A stretch of DNA of 17,671 bases. It comes from Paraprevotella sp. (lineage in GTDB: Bacteria > Bacteroidota > Bacteroidia > Bacteroidales > Bacteroidaceae). The translations under genes were made by a program, and so were the position numbers. This document shows positions 8,864-15,553 of the stretch, piece after piece (the first letter of the stretch is position 1; every line of letters begins with the position of its first letter). Below the pieces are notes generated by a model. That model made no database searches, was not told the origin of the DNA, and saw nothing but the letters and a program-made list of their open reading frames with translations. The stretch covers positions 1 to 17,671 of the forward strand of contig JAFOXE010000175.1 in NCBI GenBank assembly GCA_017425765.1, read 5' to 3'.

Positions 8864-8894
8864 CAAAACTACATTTTTTCACCCTACCTTACAA
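8864..8894 (-). promoter_or_regulatory. Promoter of the BNR_4/LamG gene
   Basis: On the minus strand TAGTTTTG (8864-8871) matches TAnnTTTG exactly. A TTG (8892-8894) lies 20 nt upstream as the -33 element. Transcription would start near 8857, giving an A/T-rich leader of about 23 nt without a Shine-Dalgarno sequence. This supports the downstream ATG at 8834. Confidence 0.75.
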
Positions 8895-9108
8895 CTTTTT
8901 ATAAACCGAACTTTTCTTGAACACCCTTTTTTGTGTACGGAAACAGAACACCGTCGTTTTTTCGCTTTCTTTTCATGTTTTTAGTTCGTTCCCTATACCT
9001 TATTATATATATAGGAATTTCGTTCCTTTTTATTAGGATGTTTTTTCGCCTGCGATGGAACGAAATGGGTACTTCAATTTCACCATGGTTTGATAGATAC
9101 AACAAAGA
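8895..9108. other. Gene-free region with a repeated TTCGTTCC octamer
   Basis: I see no credible gene in these 214 nt between the mutAB terminator and the BNR_4 promoter. The octamer TTCGTTCC occurs at 8986-8993 and 9019-9026, and inverted (GGAACGAA) at 9057-9064. The last two extend to a 10-bp inverted repeat, 9017-9026 with 9057-9066. A TATATATATA-like stretch lies at about 9003-9012. The octamers could be operator sites, but this is uncertain. Confidence 0.4.
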
Positions 9109-9140
9109 CCAACTTCTGTGCGTTTTTGCAGAGAAGTTGG
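9100..9140 (-). terminator. Terminator of the mutAB operon
   Basis: A 9-bp perfect stem CCAACTTCT/AGAAGTTGG (9109-9117 with 9132-9140) continues, after one G-G mismatch, into TGC/GCA around a T-rich loop. On the minus strand it is followed by TCTTTGTTGT, a moderately U-rich tail. It lies 31 nt beyond the mutB stop. Confidence 0.78.
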
Positions 9141-9170
9141 CCTTCGTTAATTAGATGTAGCTGCTTGTGC

Positions 9171-11345
9171 TTATGCTTCTTTATCCAAAAGGATCTTCAT
9201 CATTTCGCAAGCCGAATATGCTACCGATGTTCCGGGGCCGAAGATGGCTGCCACACCGGCTTTATACAAGAAATCGTAGTCTTGTGCGGGGATTACACCT
9301 CCGGCAATCACCATAATGTCTTCGCGTCCCAACTTCTTCAATTCCTCAATTACTTGTGGAACAAGAGTCTTGTGCCCGGCTGCCAACGAGCTTACGCCCA
9401 AAATGTTTACGTCGTTTTCAACGGCTTGGCGTGCCGATTCCGCCGGTGTTTGGAACAATGGTCCCATGTCCACGTCGAAACCGCAGTCTGCATAACCTGT
9501 GGCGCAAACCTTGGCTCCGCGGTCGTGTCCATCCTGTCCCATTTTGGCTATCATAATACGTGGGCGACGGCCCTCTTGTTTTGCAAACTCTTCGGTTAAT
9601 TCGCAGGCACGTGCAAAGTCGGCGTCTGCTTTACTTTCTGATGAATACACTTGTGATATGGTTCTGATTACTGCCTTATATCGTCCAACTACCGCTTCGC
9701 AGGCGTCGGAAATCTCTCCTAGTGTGGCACGTACGCCGGCTGCCTTCACGGCCAAGTCCAACAAGTTGTTTTCGCTCTTCTTGCCTTCGTTGAATTCGCG
9801 TACACATTCGGTAATGGCCTCCAAAGCGGCCTTTACTGCTGCCTCGTCACGGTTTGCTTTCAACACCTTCAAGTTTTCTTCTTGTTGCAGACGTACTGCA
9901 GTGTTGTCCACCTCAAGGATGTCTATAGGATCCTCTTGTTCTAGGCGATACTTGTTCACACCTACGATGGTTTGAACACCGCTGTCGATACGAGCTTGTG
10001 TGCGAGCAGCTGCTTCTTCGATACGCATTTTGGGCAATCCGGTTTCGATTGCTTTAGCCATACCGCCTAGTTTCTCAATTTCTTGGATGTGGCCCCAAGC
10101 CTTGTGTACCAATTCGTTGGTCAATGTTTCTACGTAGTATGAGCCGGCCCATGGATCGATGTGCTTGCACACTTCTGTTTCGTTCTGAATGTAAATTTGT
10201 GTATTTCGCGCAATGCGTGCCGAGAAGTCCGTAGGCAGTGCTATGGCCTCGTCCAATGAATTTGTGTGCAACGACTGGGTGTGACCCAAAACGGCAGCCA
10301 TGGCCTCAATACACGTACGTCCCACGTTGTTGAAGGGGTCTTGCTCGGTGAGCGACCAACCTGATGTTTGTGAGTGTGTGCGCAGCGCCATAGATTTGGG
10401 GTTCTTGGCACCAAAGCTCTTCACAATCTTGGCCCAAAGCAAGCGTGCGGCACGCATCTTGGCAATTTCCATAAAGTGATTTACGCCAATAGCCCAGAAG
10501 AACGACAATCGAGGTGCAAAGGCATCGATGTCAATGCCCGCGTTCACACCAGCTCTCAGATAGTCCATACCATCGGCAAGGGTGTAAGCCAACTCGATGT
10601 CGGCTGTAGCACCGGCTTCTTGCATGTGGTAACCCGAGATGGAAATAGAGTTGAACTTAGGCATCTTTTGTGAGGTAAACTCAAAGATGTCGGCAATAAT
10701 CTTCATGGAGAAGGCCGGTGGATAGATATAGGTGTTACGTACCATAAACTCCTTCAAGATGTCGTTCTGAATGGTTCCTGCCATCTCGTCCAATTGTGCA
10801 CCTTGTTCCAATCCGGCGTTGATGTAGAAAGCCAAGATGGGCAACACGGCACCGTTCATGGTCATTGAAACCGACATCTTGTTCAAAGGAATACCGGCAA
10901 ACAACACCTTCATGTTCTCCAACGAACAAATAGACACACCGGCTTTACCCACGTCGCCCACCACACGTTCGTTGTCGGGGTCGTAACCGCGGTGTGTCGG
11001 AAGGTCGAAGGCCACCGAAAGACCCTTTTGTCCGCTGGCCAAGTTACGACGATAGAATGCATTACTTTCCTCTGCGGTAGAGAATCCGGCATATTGACGG
11101 ATGGTCCACGGGCGGAAAGGATACATCATGCTGTATGGGCCACGCAAGAAGGGAGGGATGCCGGCAGCAAAGTCCAAGTGCTCCATGCCTTCAAGGTCTT
11201 CTTTTGTATACACGGGTTGTATGTCAATCTGCTCCGGAGTGGTCCAGTTGGCAGATATGCCGTTTTCTTTTTGCCAGTCTTGTCCGTTTTGGGCTTCGAT
11301 GCCGGCAAATATATCTATGTCTTTGAAATTTTTTCTTGTCATCAT
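9171..11345 (-). CDS. mutB: Methylmalonyl-CoA mutase large (catalytic) subunit
   Basis: A 724-residue cytoplasmic, adenosylcobalamin-dependent enzyme that interconverts succinyl-CoA and (R)-methylmalonyl-CoA. In Bacteroidales this serves the succinate-propionate fermentation route. The N-terminal TIM barrel carries the hallmark [15 protein letters not shown] and [10 protein letters not shown] segments. Residues equivalent to the known catalytic and substrate-binding set of the Propionibacterium enzyme (Y89, R207, H244) are Y85, R203 (FMVRNTY) and H240 (SGYHMQEAG). The C-terminal B12-binding domain has the lower-ligand motif DGHDRG with H607 and the following GVSSLAAGH and VIAGGVIP elements, so the subunit appears fully active. 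The start overlaps the mutA stop in an ATGA arrangement (11342-11345), indicating translational coupling in a heterodimer operon. A second Met immediately follows the first. No metallochaperone (meaB) or epimerase gene is visible downstream. Confidence 0.97.
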   Translation of the reverse strand: MMTRKNFKDIDIFAGIEAQNGQDWQKENGISANWTTPEQIDIQPVYTKEDLEGMEHLDFAAGIPPFLRGPYSMMYPFRPWTIRQYAGFSTAEESNAFYRRNLASGQKGLSVAFDLPTHRGYDPDNERVVGDVGKAGVSICSLENMKVLFAGIPLNKMSVSMTMNGAVLPILAFYINAGLEQGAQLDEMAGTIQNDILKEFMVRNTYIYPPAFSMKIIADIFEFTSQKMPKFNSISISGYHMQEAGATADIELAYTLADGMDYLRAGVNAGIDIDAFAPRLSFFWAIGVNHFMEIAKMRAARLLWAKIVKSFGAKNPKSMALRTHSQTSGWSLTEQDPFNNVGRTCIEAMAAVLGHTQSLHTNSLDEAIALPTDFSARIARNTQIYIQNETEVCKHIDPWAGSYYVETLTNELVHKAWGHIQEIEKLGGMAKAIETGLPKMRIEEAAARTQARIDSGVQTIVGVNKYRLEQEDPIDILEVDNTAVRLQQEENLKVLKANRDEAAVKAALEAITECVREFNEGKKSENNLLDLAVKAAGVRATLGEISDACEAVVGRYKAVIRTISQVYSSESKADADFARACELTEEFAKQEGRRPRIMIAKMGQDGHDRGAKVCATGYADCGFDVDMGPLFQTPAESARQAVENDVNILGVSSLAAGHKTLVPQVIEELKKLGREDIMVIAGGVIPAQDYDFLYKAGVAAIFGPGTSVAYSACEMMKILLDKEA

Positions 11346-13255
11346 TTGATTCCCAATTTGTCGTTAAACTCTTTCAATGTTTTCAGTTGGTCCACTCTGA
11401 CGTGTATGAAGTTTTCAATGCCGGCAGCCTTAAGGTCGTCGCTGCAAGCCGGTGCGCCGGCCACTACAAACACGGCACGTCCGTTCACGGCGTTGTAGGC
11501 CGGTATGGCGTATTCGGCATATTCATCATCGCTTGAGCAAAGCACCACGATATCGGCATTTGCCTGAATGGCGGCTTCTACTCCTTCTACCACTGAGGGG
11601 AATCCTAAGTTGTCAATTACTTTATATCCGGCGCAAGCAAAGAAGTTGCAGCTGAATTGTGCACGAGCCTGACGCATAGCAAGATTACCGATAGTCAGCA
11701 TAAAGGCCACAGGTCGTTTTTCGGCCTTTTCGGTTTGCAAGCGCAAGTTCTCAAAGTCGCTTGCTAGGCGTGAAGTTTCAATGCGGGCATATGGTTTTTC
11801 GCACTCACCCTTATGGCTGTGGCAGCATCCGCATTTTTCTTCGGCCATTTTGCCTTCGCTGGTTTCTGTAAAGTTCGGGAATTGGTTGGTACCCAACAAG
11901 AACTCGCGACGTTTGCCGGCATTGGCATGACGTGTGGCGTCGGTCTCGTTGATGGTTTTCTGGATGGTTCCGGCTTGGGCAGCACACAAGAAACCGCCTT
12001 CGTCTTCAACGCTTAGGAACAAGTTCCACGCTTGTTGTGCCAATGAGGCGGTCAATTTCTCAAGGAAGTACGAACCACCGGCCACGTCCACCATCTTGTC
12101 AAAGTGGCATTCTTCCTTCAACAACAATTGTTGGTTGCGGGCAATACGCTCCGAAAAGTCGGTGCCCTTGCTGTTGTACGGACGGTCGTACGGCAACACC
12201 ACGATACTCTCCACACCGGCCAATGCCGCACTCATGGCTTCGGTTTGTGTGCGAAGCATGTTCACGTGGCTGTCGAAAAGAGTCAGGTTATACTCGGTGG
12301 TGGTGGCGTTCACGTACATCTTGCAGGCGCAGGTGCACAATCCGTCTGTTTCCTTATGGGGGCAGTCCGGGCAAGTGGCCTTCGGCTCGTATTGTTTCAC
12401 AATTTCGGCCCAAAGCATGCGGGCGGCGCGGAATTTGGCAATCTCCATAAAGTACACGCCGTTGATACCCATGTTGAACTTGATTTTCTTGGCGGCCACT
12501 TCGGCAGGAACACCGGCAGCAGTCAGCTGGTTCATGTATTCGTTGCCCCATGCCAATGCATAGCCCAATTCCTGGTAGCTGTGAGCACCCGAGTTGCACA
12601 AGGTGTCGGCATTCACGTTGATGCAGCGATACTTGGGCAGTTCGGCCAGTGCCTCCACCAATTCTTTTGCTTGTTGCAGCAAGGCGGTAGTGTCTTTGCC
12701 CTTGGTCAAAATCTTCTCGATGGGGTCAAAGTTAATGCTTCCCACCAATTTGCTAAGGTCATAACCTTGCTCTTTGAAGTAGGCCACAATCAGTTTGGCC
12801 AGTTCCACAGTGTGTCCCTGACAGGTTTTGAAGTTCAGTTCCACACATTCTGCATGGATGCCGTTGAGCAGCGTGCTGATGTATTCTGCGCTCAACTCCT
12901 TTGCGGGGATTTGGAATCCCAGCGAGTCTACGCCCTTGTTCAGTATGTCCAGTGCCTTGGCATTGGCTGCGGCTGCACCGTCTGTGGCCTTGATGTTTTG
13001 GCGCACATACCATTGGTTGTTATCTTTTTTGTTTCCTCTCACAAAGGGGAATTGTCCGGGAAGTGCGTTTGAGGTAGCCAAATTGTCTACATCTTCTTTC
13101 AGATAGAAAGGTTCCATGCTGAAACCCTCATTGGTTTTCCAAACCATTTTTTTCTGATAGTCTGCGCCTTTGAGGTCGGCCTCAATTTTCTCCCGCCATT
13201 CTTGGCGGCTGGGCGCTGCAAAGTCAGAAAAAAGTTTTTCTTTACATTCTGCCAT
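11342..13255 (-). CDS. mutA: Methylmalonyl-CoA mutase small (non-catalytic) subunit
   Basis: A 637-residue partner of MutB that stabilises the heterodimer and does not bind cobalamin. It keeps the mutase barrel fold ([30 protein letters not shown]), but its C-terminal Rossmann domain has [11 protein letters not shown] where the catalytic subunit has DGHDRG, so the B12 lower-ligand His is absent, as expected. Two Cys/His-rich insertions stand out. One is at C295, C298, H300, C307, C309, C311 in the barrel, next to the [19 protein letters not shown] segment. The other is [11 protein letters not shown] at 475-485, in the linker between barrel and Rossmann domain. They could bind a metal, but I cannot tell whether they are common in Bacteroidales MutA. 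It is the first gene of the operon, with a strong promoter at 13291-13322 and a leader of about 29 nt, too short for a cobalamin riboswitch. Confidence 0.95.
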   Translation of the reverse strand: MAECKEKLFSDFAAPSRQEWREKIEADLKGADYQKKMVWKTNEGFSMEPFYLKEDVDNLATSNALPGQFPFVRGNKKDNNQWYVRQNIKATDGAAAANAKALDILNKGVDSLGFQIPAKELSAEYISTLLNGIHAECVELNFKTCQGHTVELAKLIVAYFKEQGYDLSKLVGSINFDPIEKILTKGKDTTALLQQAKELVEALAELPKYRCINVNADTLCNSGAHSYQELGYALAWGNEYMNQLTAAGVPAEVAAKKIKFNMGINGVYFMEIAKFRAARMLWAEIVKQYEPKATCPDCPHKETDGLCTCACKMYVNATTTEYNLTLFDSHVNMLRTQTEAMSAALAGVESIVVLPYDRPYNSKGTDFSERIARNQQLLLKEECHFDKMVDVAGGSYFLEKLTASLAQQAWNLFLSVEDEGGFLCAAQAGTIQKTINETDATRHANAGKRREFLLGTNQFPNFTETSEGKMAEEKCGCCHSHKGECEKPYARIETSRLASDFENLRLQTEKAEKRPVAFMLTIGNLAMRQARAQFSCNFFACAGYKVIDNLGFPSVVEGVEAAIQANADIVVLCSSDDEYAEYAIPAYNAVNGRAVFVVAGAPACSDDLKAAGIENFIHVRVDQLKTLKEFNDKLGIK

Positions 13256-13290
13256 AGTTTTTATTTGTTAAGGTTCATGTTTCATCATAG

Positions 13291-13322
13291 CAAATTTAGT
13301 GTTTATTCTGCGTCAGGCCAAA
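13291..13322 (-). promoter_or_regulatory. Promoter of the mutAB operon
   Basis: On the minus strand TTTG (13319-13322), a 20-nt spacer and TAAATTTG (13291-13298) form a full match to the Bacteroidetes consensus. Transcription should start near 13284, 29 nt before the mutA ATG. Confidence 0.8.
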
Positions 13323-13362
13323 AAAACATGCAGAAATCCATCCGTTCACACCTCTTTTTCTT

Positions 13363-13370
13363 TACATTTG
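13363..13370 (+). promoter_or_regulatory. Probable -7 element of the transporter promoter
   Basis: TACATTTG matches TAnnTTTG exactly and lies 38 nt before the transporter ATG. I find no TTTG/TTG at the expected -33 position. It is divergent from, and about 40 bp away from, the mutAB promoter, so the two share one short control region. Confidence 0.55.
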
Positions 13371-13395
13371 TCGTATTGATTGAAAAAACATTCTA

Positions 13396-13402
13396 AAGGA
13401 GT
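13396..13402 (+). promoter_or_regulatory. Shine-Dalgarno site of the transporter gene
   Basis: AAAGGAG lies 6 nt before the ATG at 13409. A good Shine-Dalgarno sequence is uncommon in Bacteroidetes and absent from the other genes here. It supports the chosen start. Confidence 0.6.
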
Positions 13403-13408
13403 AAACTT

Positions 13409-15106
13409 ATGGATTGGTTGTGGTCTTTAATTTCCGACTCCGGTTCCATTGCACACATCGTCTTGTTGTATGCCGTGGTGATATCGTTAGGTATATACGT
13501 CGGGAAGCAGAAAATTCCGTTTACGGGCATTTCGTTAGGTGTGTCGTTTGTGCTGTTCATCGGTATCTTGGCCGGTCATTTCGGTTTCACGGGCACGCTC
13601 ACTACCCTGAATTTTATTCAAGACTTTGGTCTTATCCTGTTCGTCTATTGCATCGGACTTCAGGTAGGCCCCGGTTTCTTCGAGTCGTTTCAGAAGGGCG
13701 GTGTCACCATGAACCTGTTGGCCACCGGATTGGTGCTGCTCAATATTGTGGTGATGTTTGGTTTGTATTTTGCCTTCTTCAACACCTCCGACCTCTCGTC
13801 GCTGCCTATGTTGGTGGGTGTGCTGTGCGGATCGGTTACCAATACGCCCGGTCTGGGTGCGGCCACCGAGGCGCTTTCGCAAGTGTGGGCCGACGGTAGC
13901 ACCATGCCGCAAATTGCTTCGGGCTATGCCTGCGCCTATCCGTTGGGCGTGGTGGGCATCATTGCCGCCACCATCGCCATCCGTTATTTGTGTCGTGTAT
14001 CGTTGAAAGACGAGGAGGCGAAGATTGTGGCCGAGCGTGCGGCCAATCCGCATGCCAAACCGCACAAGATGACGCTTAAGGTGCAAAACTCGGCTTTGAA
14101 CGGAAAAACCATCTTGCAGATTCGCAACTTCTTGGGCCGCGATTTTGTGTGTTCGCGTTCGTTGCATCAGGGGCACGTAAGCATTCCTAATCGCGACACC
14201 GTCATTTATCTCGACGATTGTCTGTACATTGTGTGTGCCGAAGACGATGCCGAGGCCATCTCGGCCTTCATCGGTCCGGAGGAGTTTGTGGAATGGACAG
14301 TGCAGGATGTACCCATGGTGTCGAAAAGTATTTTGGTGACACAACCGTCGATGAACGGAAAAACTTTTGGTCAGTTGCACTTCAGTTCGGTGCACGGTGT
14401 GAATGTTACTCGCATTTTGCGTTCGGGAATGGAACTTTATGCCGACCGTAATTTGCGTATGCAGGTGGGCGACAAAATTATAGTGGTGGGGCCTGAAGAT
14501 GCGGTCGACCGTGTGGCCAATCTCATGGGTAACTCCATTAAACGCCTCGATCACCCCAATTTGCCCATCATCTTCACCGGCGTCATCTTGGGTATCCTCT
14601 TCGGATGTTTGCCCATTGCCATTCCGGGCATGCCCACTCCTGTCAAGTTGGGCTTGGCAGGCGGACCGCTTTGCGTGGCCATCTTGATGGGTAAGTATGG
14701 TTATAAGTTTCACATGGTTACTTATACTACAACCAGCGCCAATCTTATGTTGCGCGAATTTGGTTTGGTTTTGTTCTTGGCCAGTGTGGGCATCAAGGCG
14801 GGCGCCGGATTCTGGAACACAGTGGCGCATGGCGACGGTTTGAAGTTCGTGTGGTGTGGCTTTTTGATTACGGTGCTGCCCATTCTCATCATCGGACTCA
14901 TTGCCCGTCTTAAGTATAAGATGAACTATTTCACGTTGATGGGTATGTTGGCCGGTGCCACCACCGACCCCCCGGCCTTGGCTTTTGCCAATCAAACGGC
15001 CGGCAACGATGCGCCTGCGGTGGGCTATTCTACCGTCTATCCTTTGGTGATGTTTTTACGCATTCTCACGGCGCAACTCATCATCTTGTTCTGCTGCAAC
15101 TTGTAG
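13409..15106 (+). CDS. AspT/YidE/YbjL-family transporter with two RCK_C domains
   Basis: A 565-residue inner-membrane transporter of the aspartate:alanine exchanger family. The layout is a hydrophobic half with about five membrane helices (residues 10-200), two tandem RCK_C (TrkA C-terminal-like) soluble domains (about 221-289 and 306-376, both starting with an NGKT-containing segment), and a second membrane half (about 385-560). Family motifs occur once in each half: [14 protein letters not shown] with [10 protein letters not shown] (141-150), and [14 protein letters not shown] with GATTDPP (516-522). This is the internal duplication expected for the family. The substrate cannot be told from sequence. 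Characterised relatives exchange amino acids or dicarboxylates. It is divergent from mutAB, so a link with succinate or aspartate handling is possible but unproven. It ends at a perfect 19-bp hairpin. Confidence 0.9.
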   Translation: MDWLWSLISDSGSIAHIVLLYAVVISLGIYVGKQKIPFTGISLGVSFVLFIGILAGHFGFTGTLTTLNFIQDFGLILFVYCIGLQVGPGFFESFQKGGVTMNLLATGLVLLNIVVMFGLYFAFFNTSDLSSLPMLVGVLCGSVTNTPGLGAATEALSQVWADGSTMPQIASGYACAYPLGVVGIIAATIAIRYLCRVSLKDEEAKIVAERAANPHAKPHKMTLKVQNSALNGKTILQIRNFLGRDFVCSRSLHQGHVSIPNRDTVIYLDDCLYIVCAEDDAEAISAFIGPEEFVEWTVQDVPMVSKSILVTQPSMNGKTFGQLHFSSVHGVNVTRILRSGMELYADRNLRMQVGDKIIVVGPEDAVDRVANLMGNSIKRLDHPNLPIIFTGVILGILFGCLPIAIPGMPTPVKLGLAGGPLCVAILMGKYGYKFHMVTYTTTSANLMLREFGLVLFLASVGIKAGAGFWNTVAHGDGLKFVWCGFLITVLPILIIGLIARLKYKMNYFTLMGMLAGATTDPPALAFANQTAGNDAPAVGYSTVYPLVMFLRILTAQLIILFCCNL

Positions 15107-15131
15107 CAAACTTGTTTCTTTAGGATTTTTT

Positions 15132-15180
15132 CGCACAAGGCCGATGTTCTTCGTCATCAGGAGAACATCGGCCTTGTGCG
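15132..15180 (+). terminator. 19-bp perfect hairpin downstream of the transporter
   Basis: Two 19-nt arms (15132-15150 and 15162-15180) are exact reverse complements around an 11-nt loop. The structure starts 25 nt after the transporter stop. The T-run (TTTTTT) lies before it, and only TATTTG follows on the plus strand. It is therefore a strong stem but not a textbook intrinsic terminator. It may act as a terminator or as a 3'-end stabiliser. Confidence 0.6.
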
Positions 15181-15197
15181 TATTTGAGGACCGAAAA

Positions 15198-15312
15198 CAC
15201 ACGATGAAGTCGTGCTTTTTACACCAGCGTGTCCATGCCCTTTACACGCTCGTGTGTGGGGCATCCACATGCTCGTGTAGAGGGTATGTACATGAGCATC
15301 TGTTTTTAGATG
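15198..15312. repeat. Degenerate 23-bp tandem repeats, each with a small dyad
   Basis: Four consecutive 23-bp units start at 15221, 15244, 15267 and 15290. They begin ACACCAGCGTGT, ACACGCTCGTGT, ACATGCTCGTGT and ACATGAGCATCT. A more divergent unit begins at about 15198 (CACGA/TCGTG dyad at 15200-15214). The first 12 nt are conserved and dyad-symmetric in units 1 and 2, while the remaining 11 nt vary (CATGCCC, GGGGCAT and GGGTATG remnants). No gene is credible here, and there are no uniform spacers as in a CRISPR array. A perfect 12-bp palindrome, TGCGTGCACGCA, follows at 15341-15352. Confidence 0.65.
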
Positions 15313-15383
15313 AGGCCTTCGCGTGCATCTTGTATGCCTGTGCGTGCACGCAAACACAATTTATTAAGTATATTTAACTACTC

Positions 15384-15418
15384 GGGGGGGGTAAATAAAC
15401 ACATTTTCAGTAACTTTG
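15384..15418 (+). promoter_or_regulatory. Promoter with a G8 tract at the -33 position
   Basis: TAACTTTG (15411-15418) is an exact TAnnTTTG -7 element. At the distance where a TTTG would be expected lies an uninterrupted run of eight G (15384-15391), ending 19 nt before it. Transcription would start near 15425, leaving a leader of about 130 nt. Slippage in the G tract could change promoter strength. Confidence 0.55.
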
Positions 15419-15424
15419 CTCGTT

Positions 15425-15553
15425 CATTGCGGGCAAGTTTGTTCTAGCCTTCAATCTGTGTCAAAGAAAAACGGACGTTAACCCAAGGGTAGCTTAAGAG
15501 AGCCAAGAGAAACACCCCGAGAAGCACATTAAACAAAAACCTAAATAGTATTT
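15425..15553 (+). promoter_or_regulatory. Long untranslated leader of the right-edge gene
   Basis: About 130 nt separate the predicted transcription start from the ATG at 15554. An in-frame TAA at 15542-15544 rules out a nearby upstream start. The last 80 nt are purine- and A-rich, with no Shine-Dalgarno sequence. I recognise no known riboswitch. Confidence 0.45.

Noticed and set aside
8835..8882. Upstream ATG extending the BNR_4 protein by 16 residues
   Set aside because: It would lie upstream of the predicted transcription start and would bury the signal peptide behind an unrelated extension.
8899..9154. Small frames between mutB and the BNR_4 gene
   Set aside because: Their products are low-complexity Arg/Lys- or Phe-rich and overlap the terminator, with no coding evidence.
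12104..13072. Plus-strand frame of 322 codons opposite mutA
   Set aside because: It fully overlaps mutA in antisense, has no recognisable domain, and no promoter or ribosome site supports it.
13256..13290. Cobalamin riboswitch before mutA
   Set aside because: The leader from the predicted transcription start to the ATG is only about 29 nt, far too short for this riboswitch.
13535..14995. Long minus-strand frame (486 codons) opposite the transporter gene
   Set aside because: It is the antisense of a confident AspT-family gene. Its product is His/Gln/Arg-rich and low in hydrophobic strands, as expected for a shadow frame.
15198..15312. CRISPR array
   Set aside because: The units are contiguous at 23 bp with a degenerate second half. 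There are no uniform repeats with unique spacers and no cas genes.
15144..15377. Small frames on both strands across the 23-bp repeats
   Set aside because: They run through a hairpin arm and repeats, are Cys/His-biased by the repeat sequence, and lack start signals.
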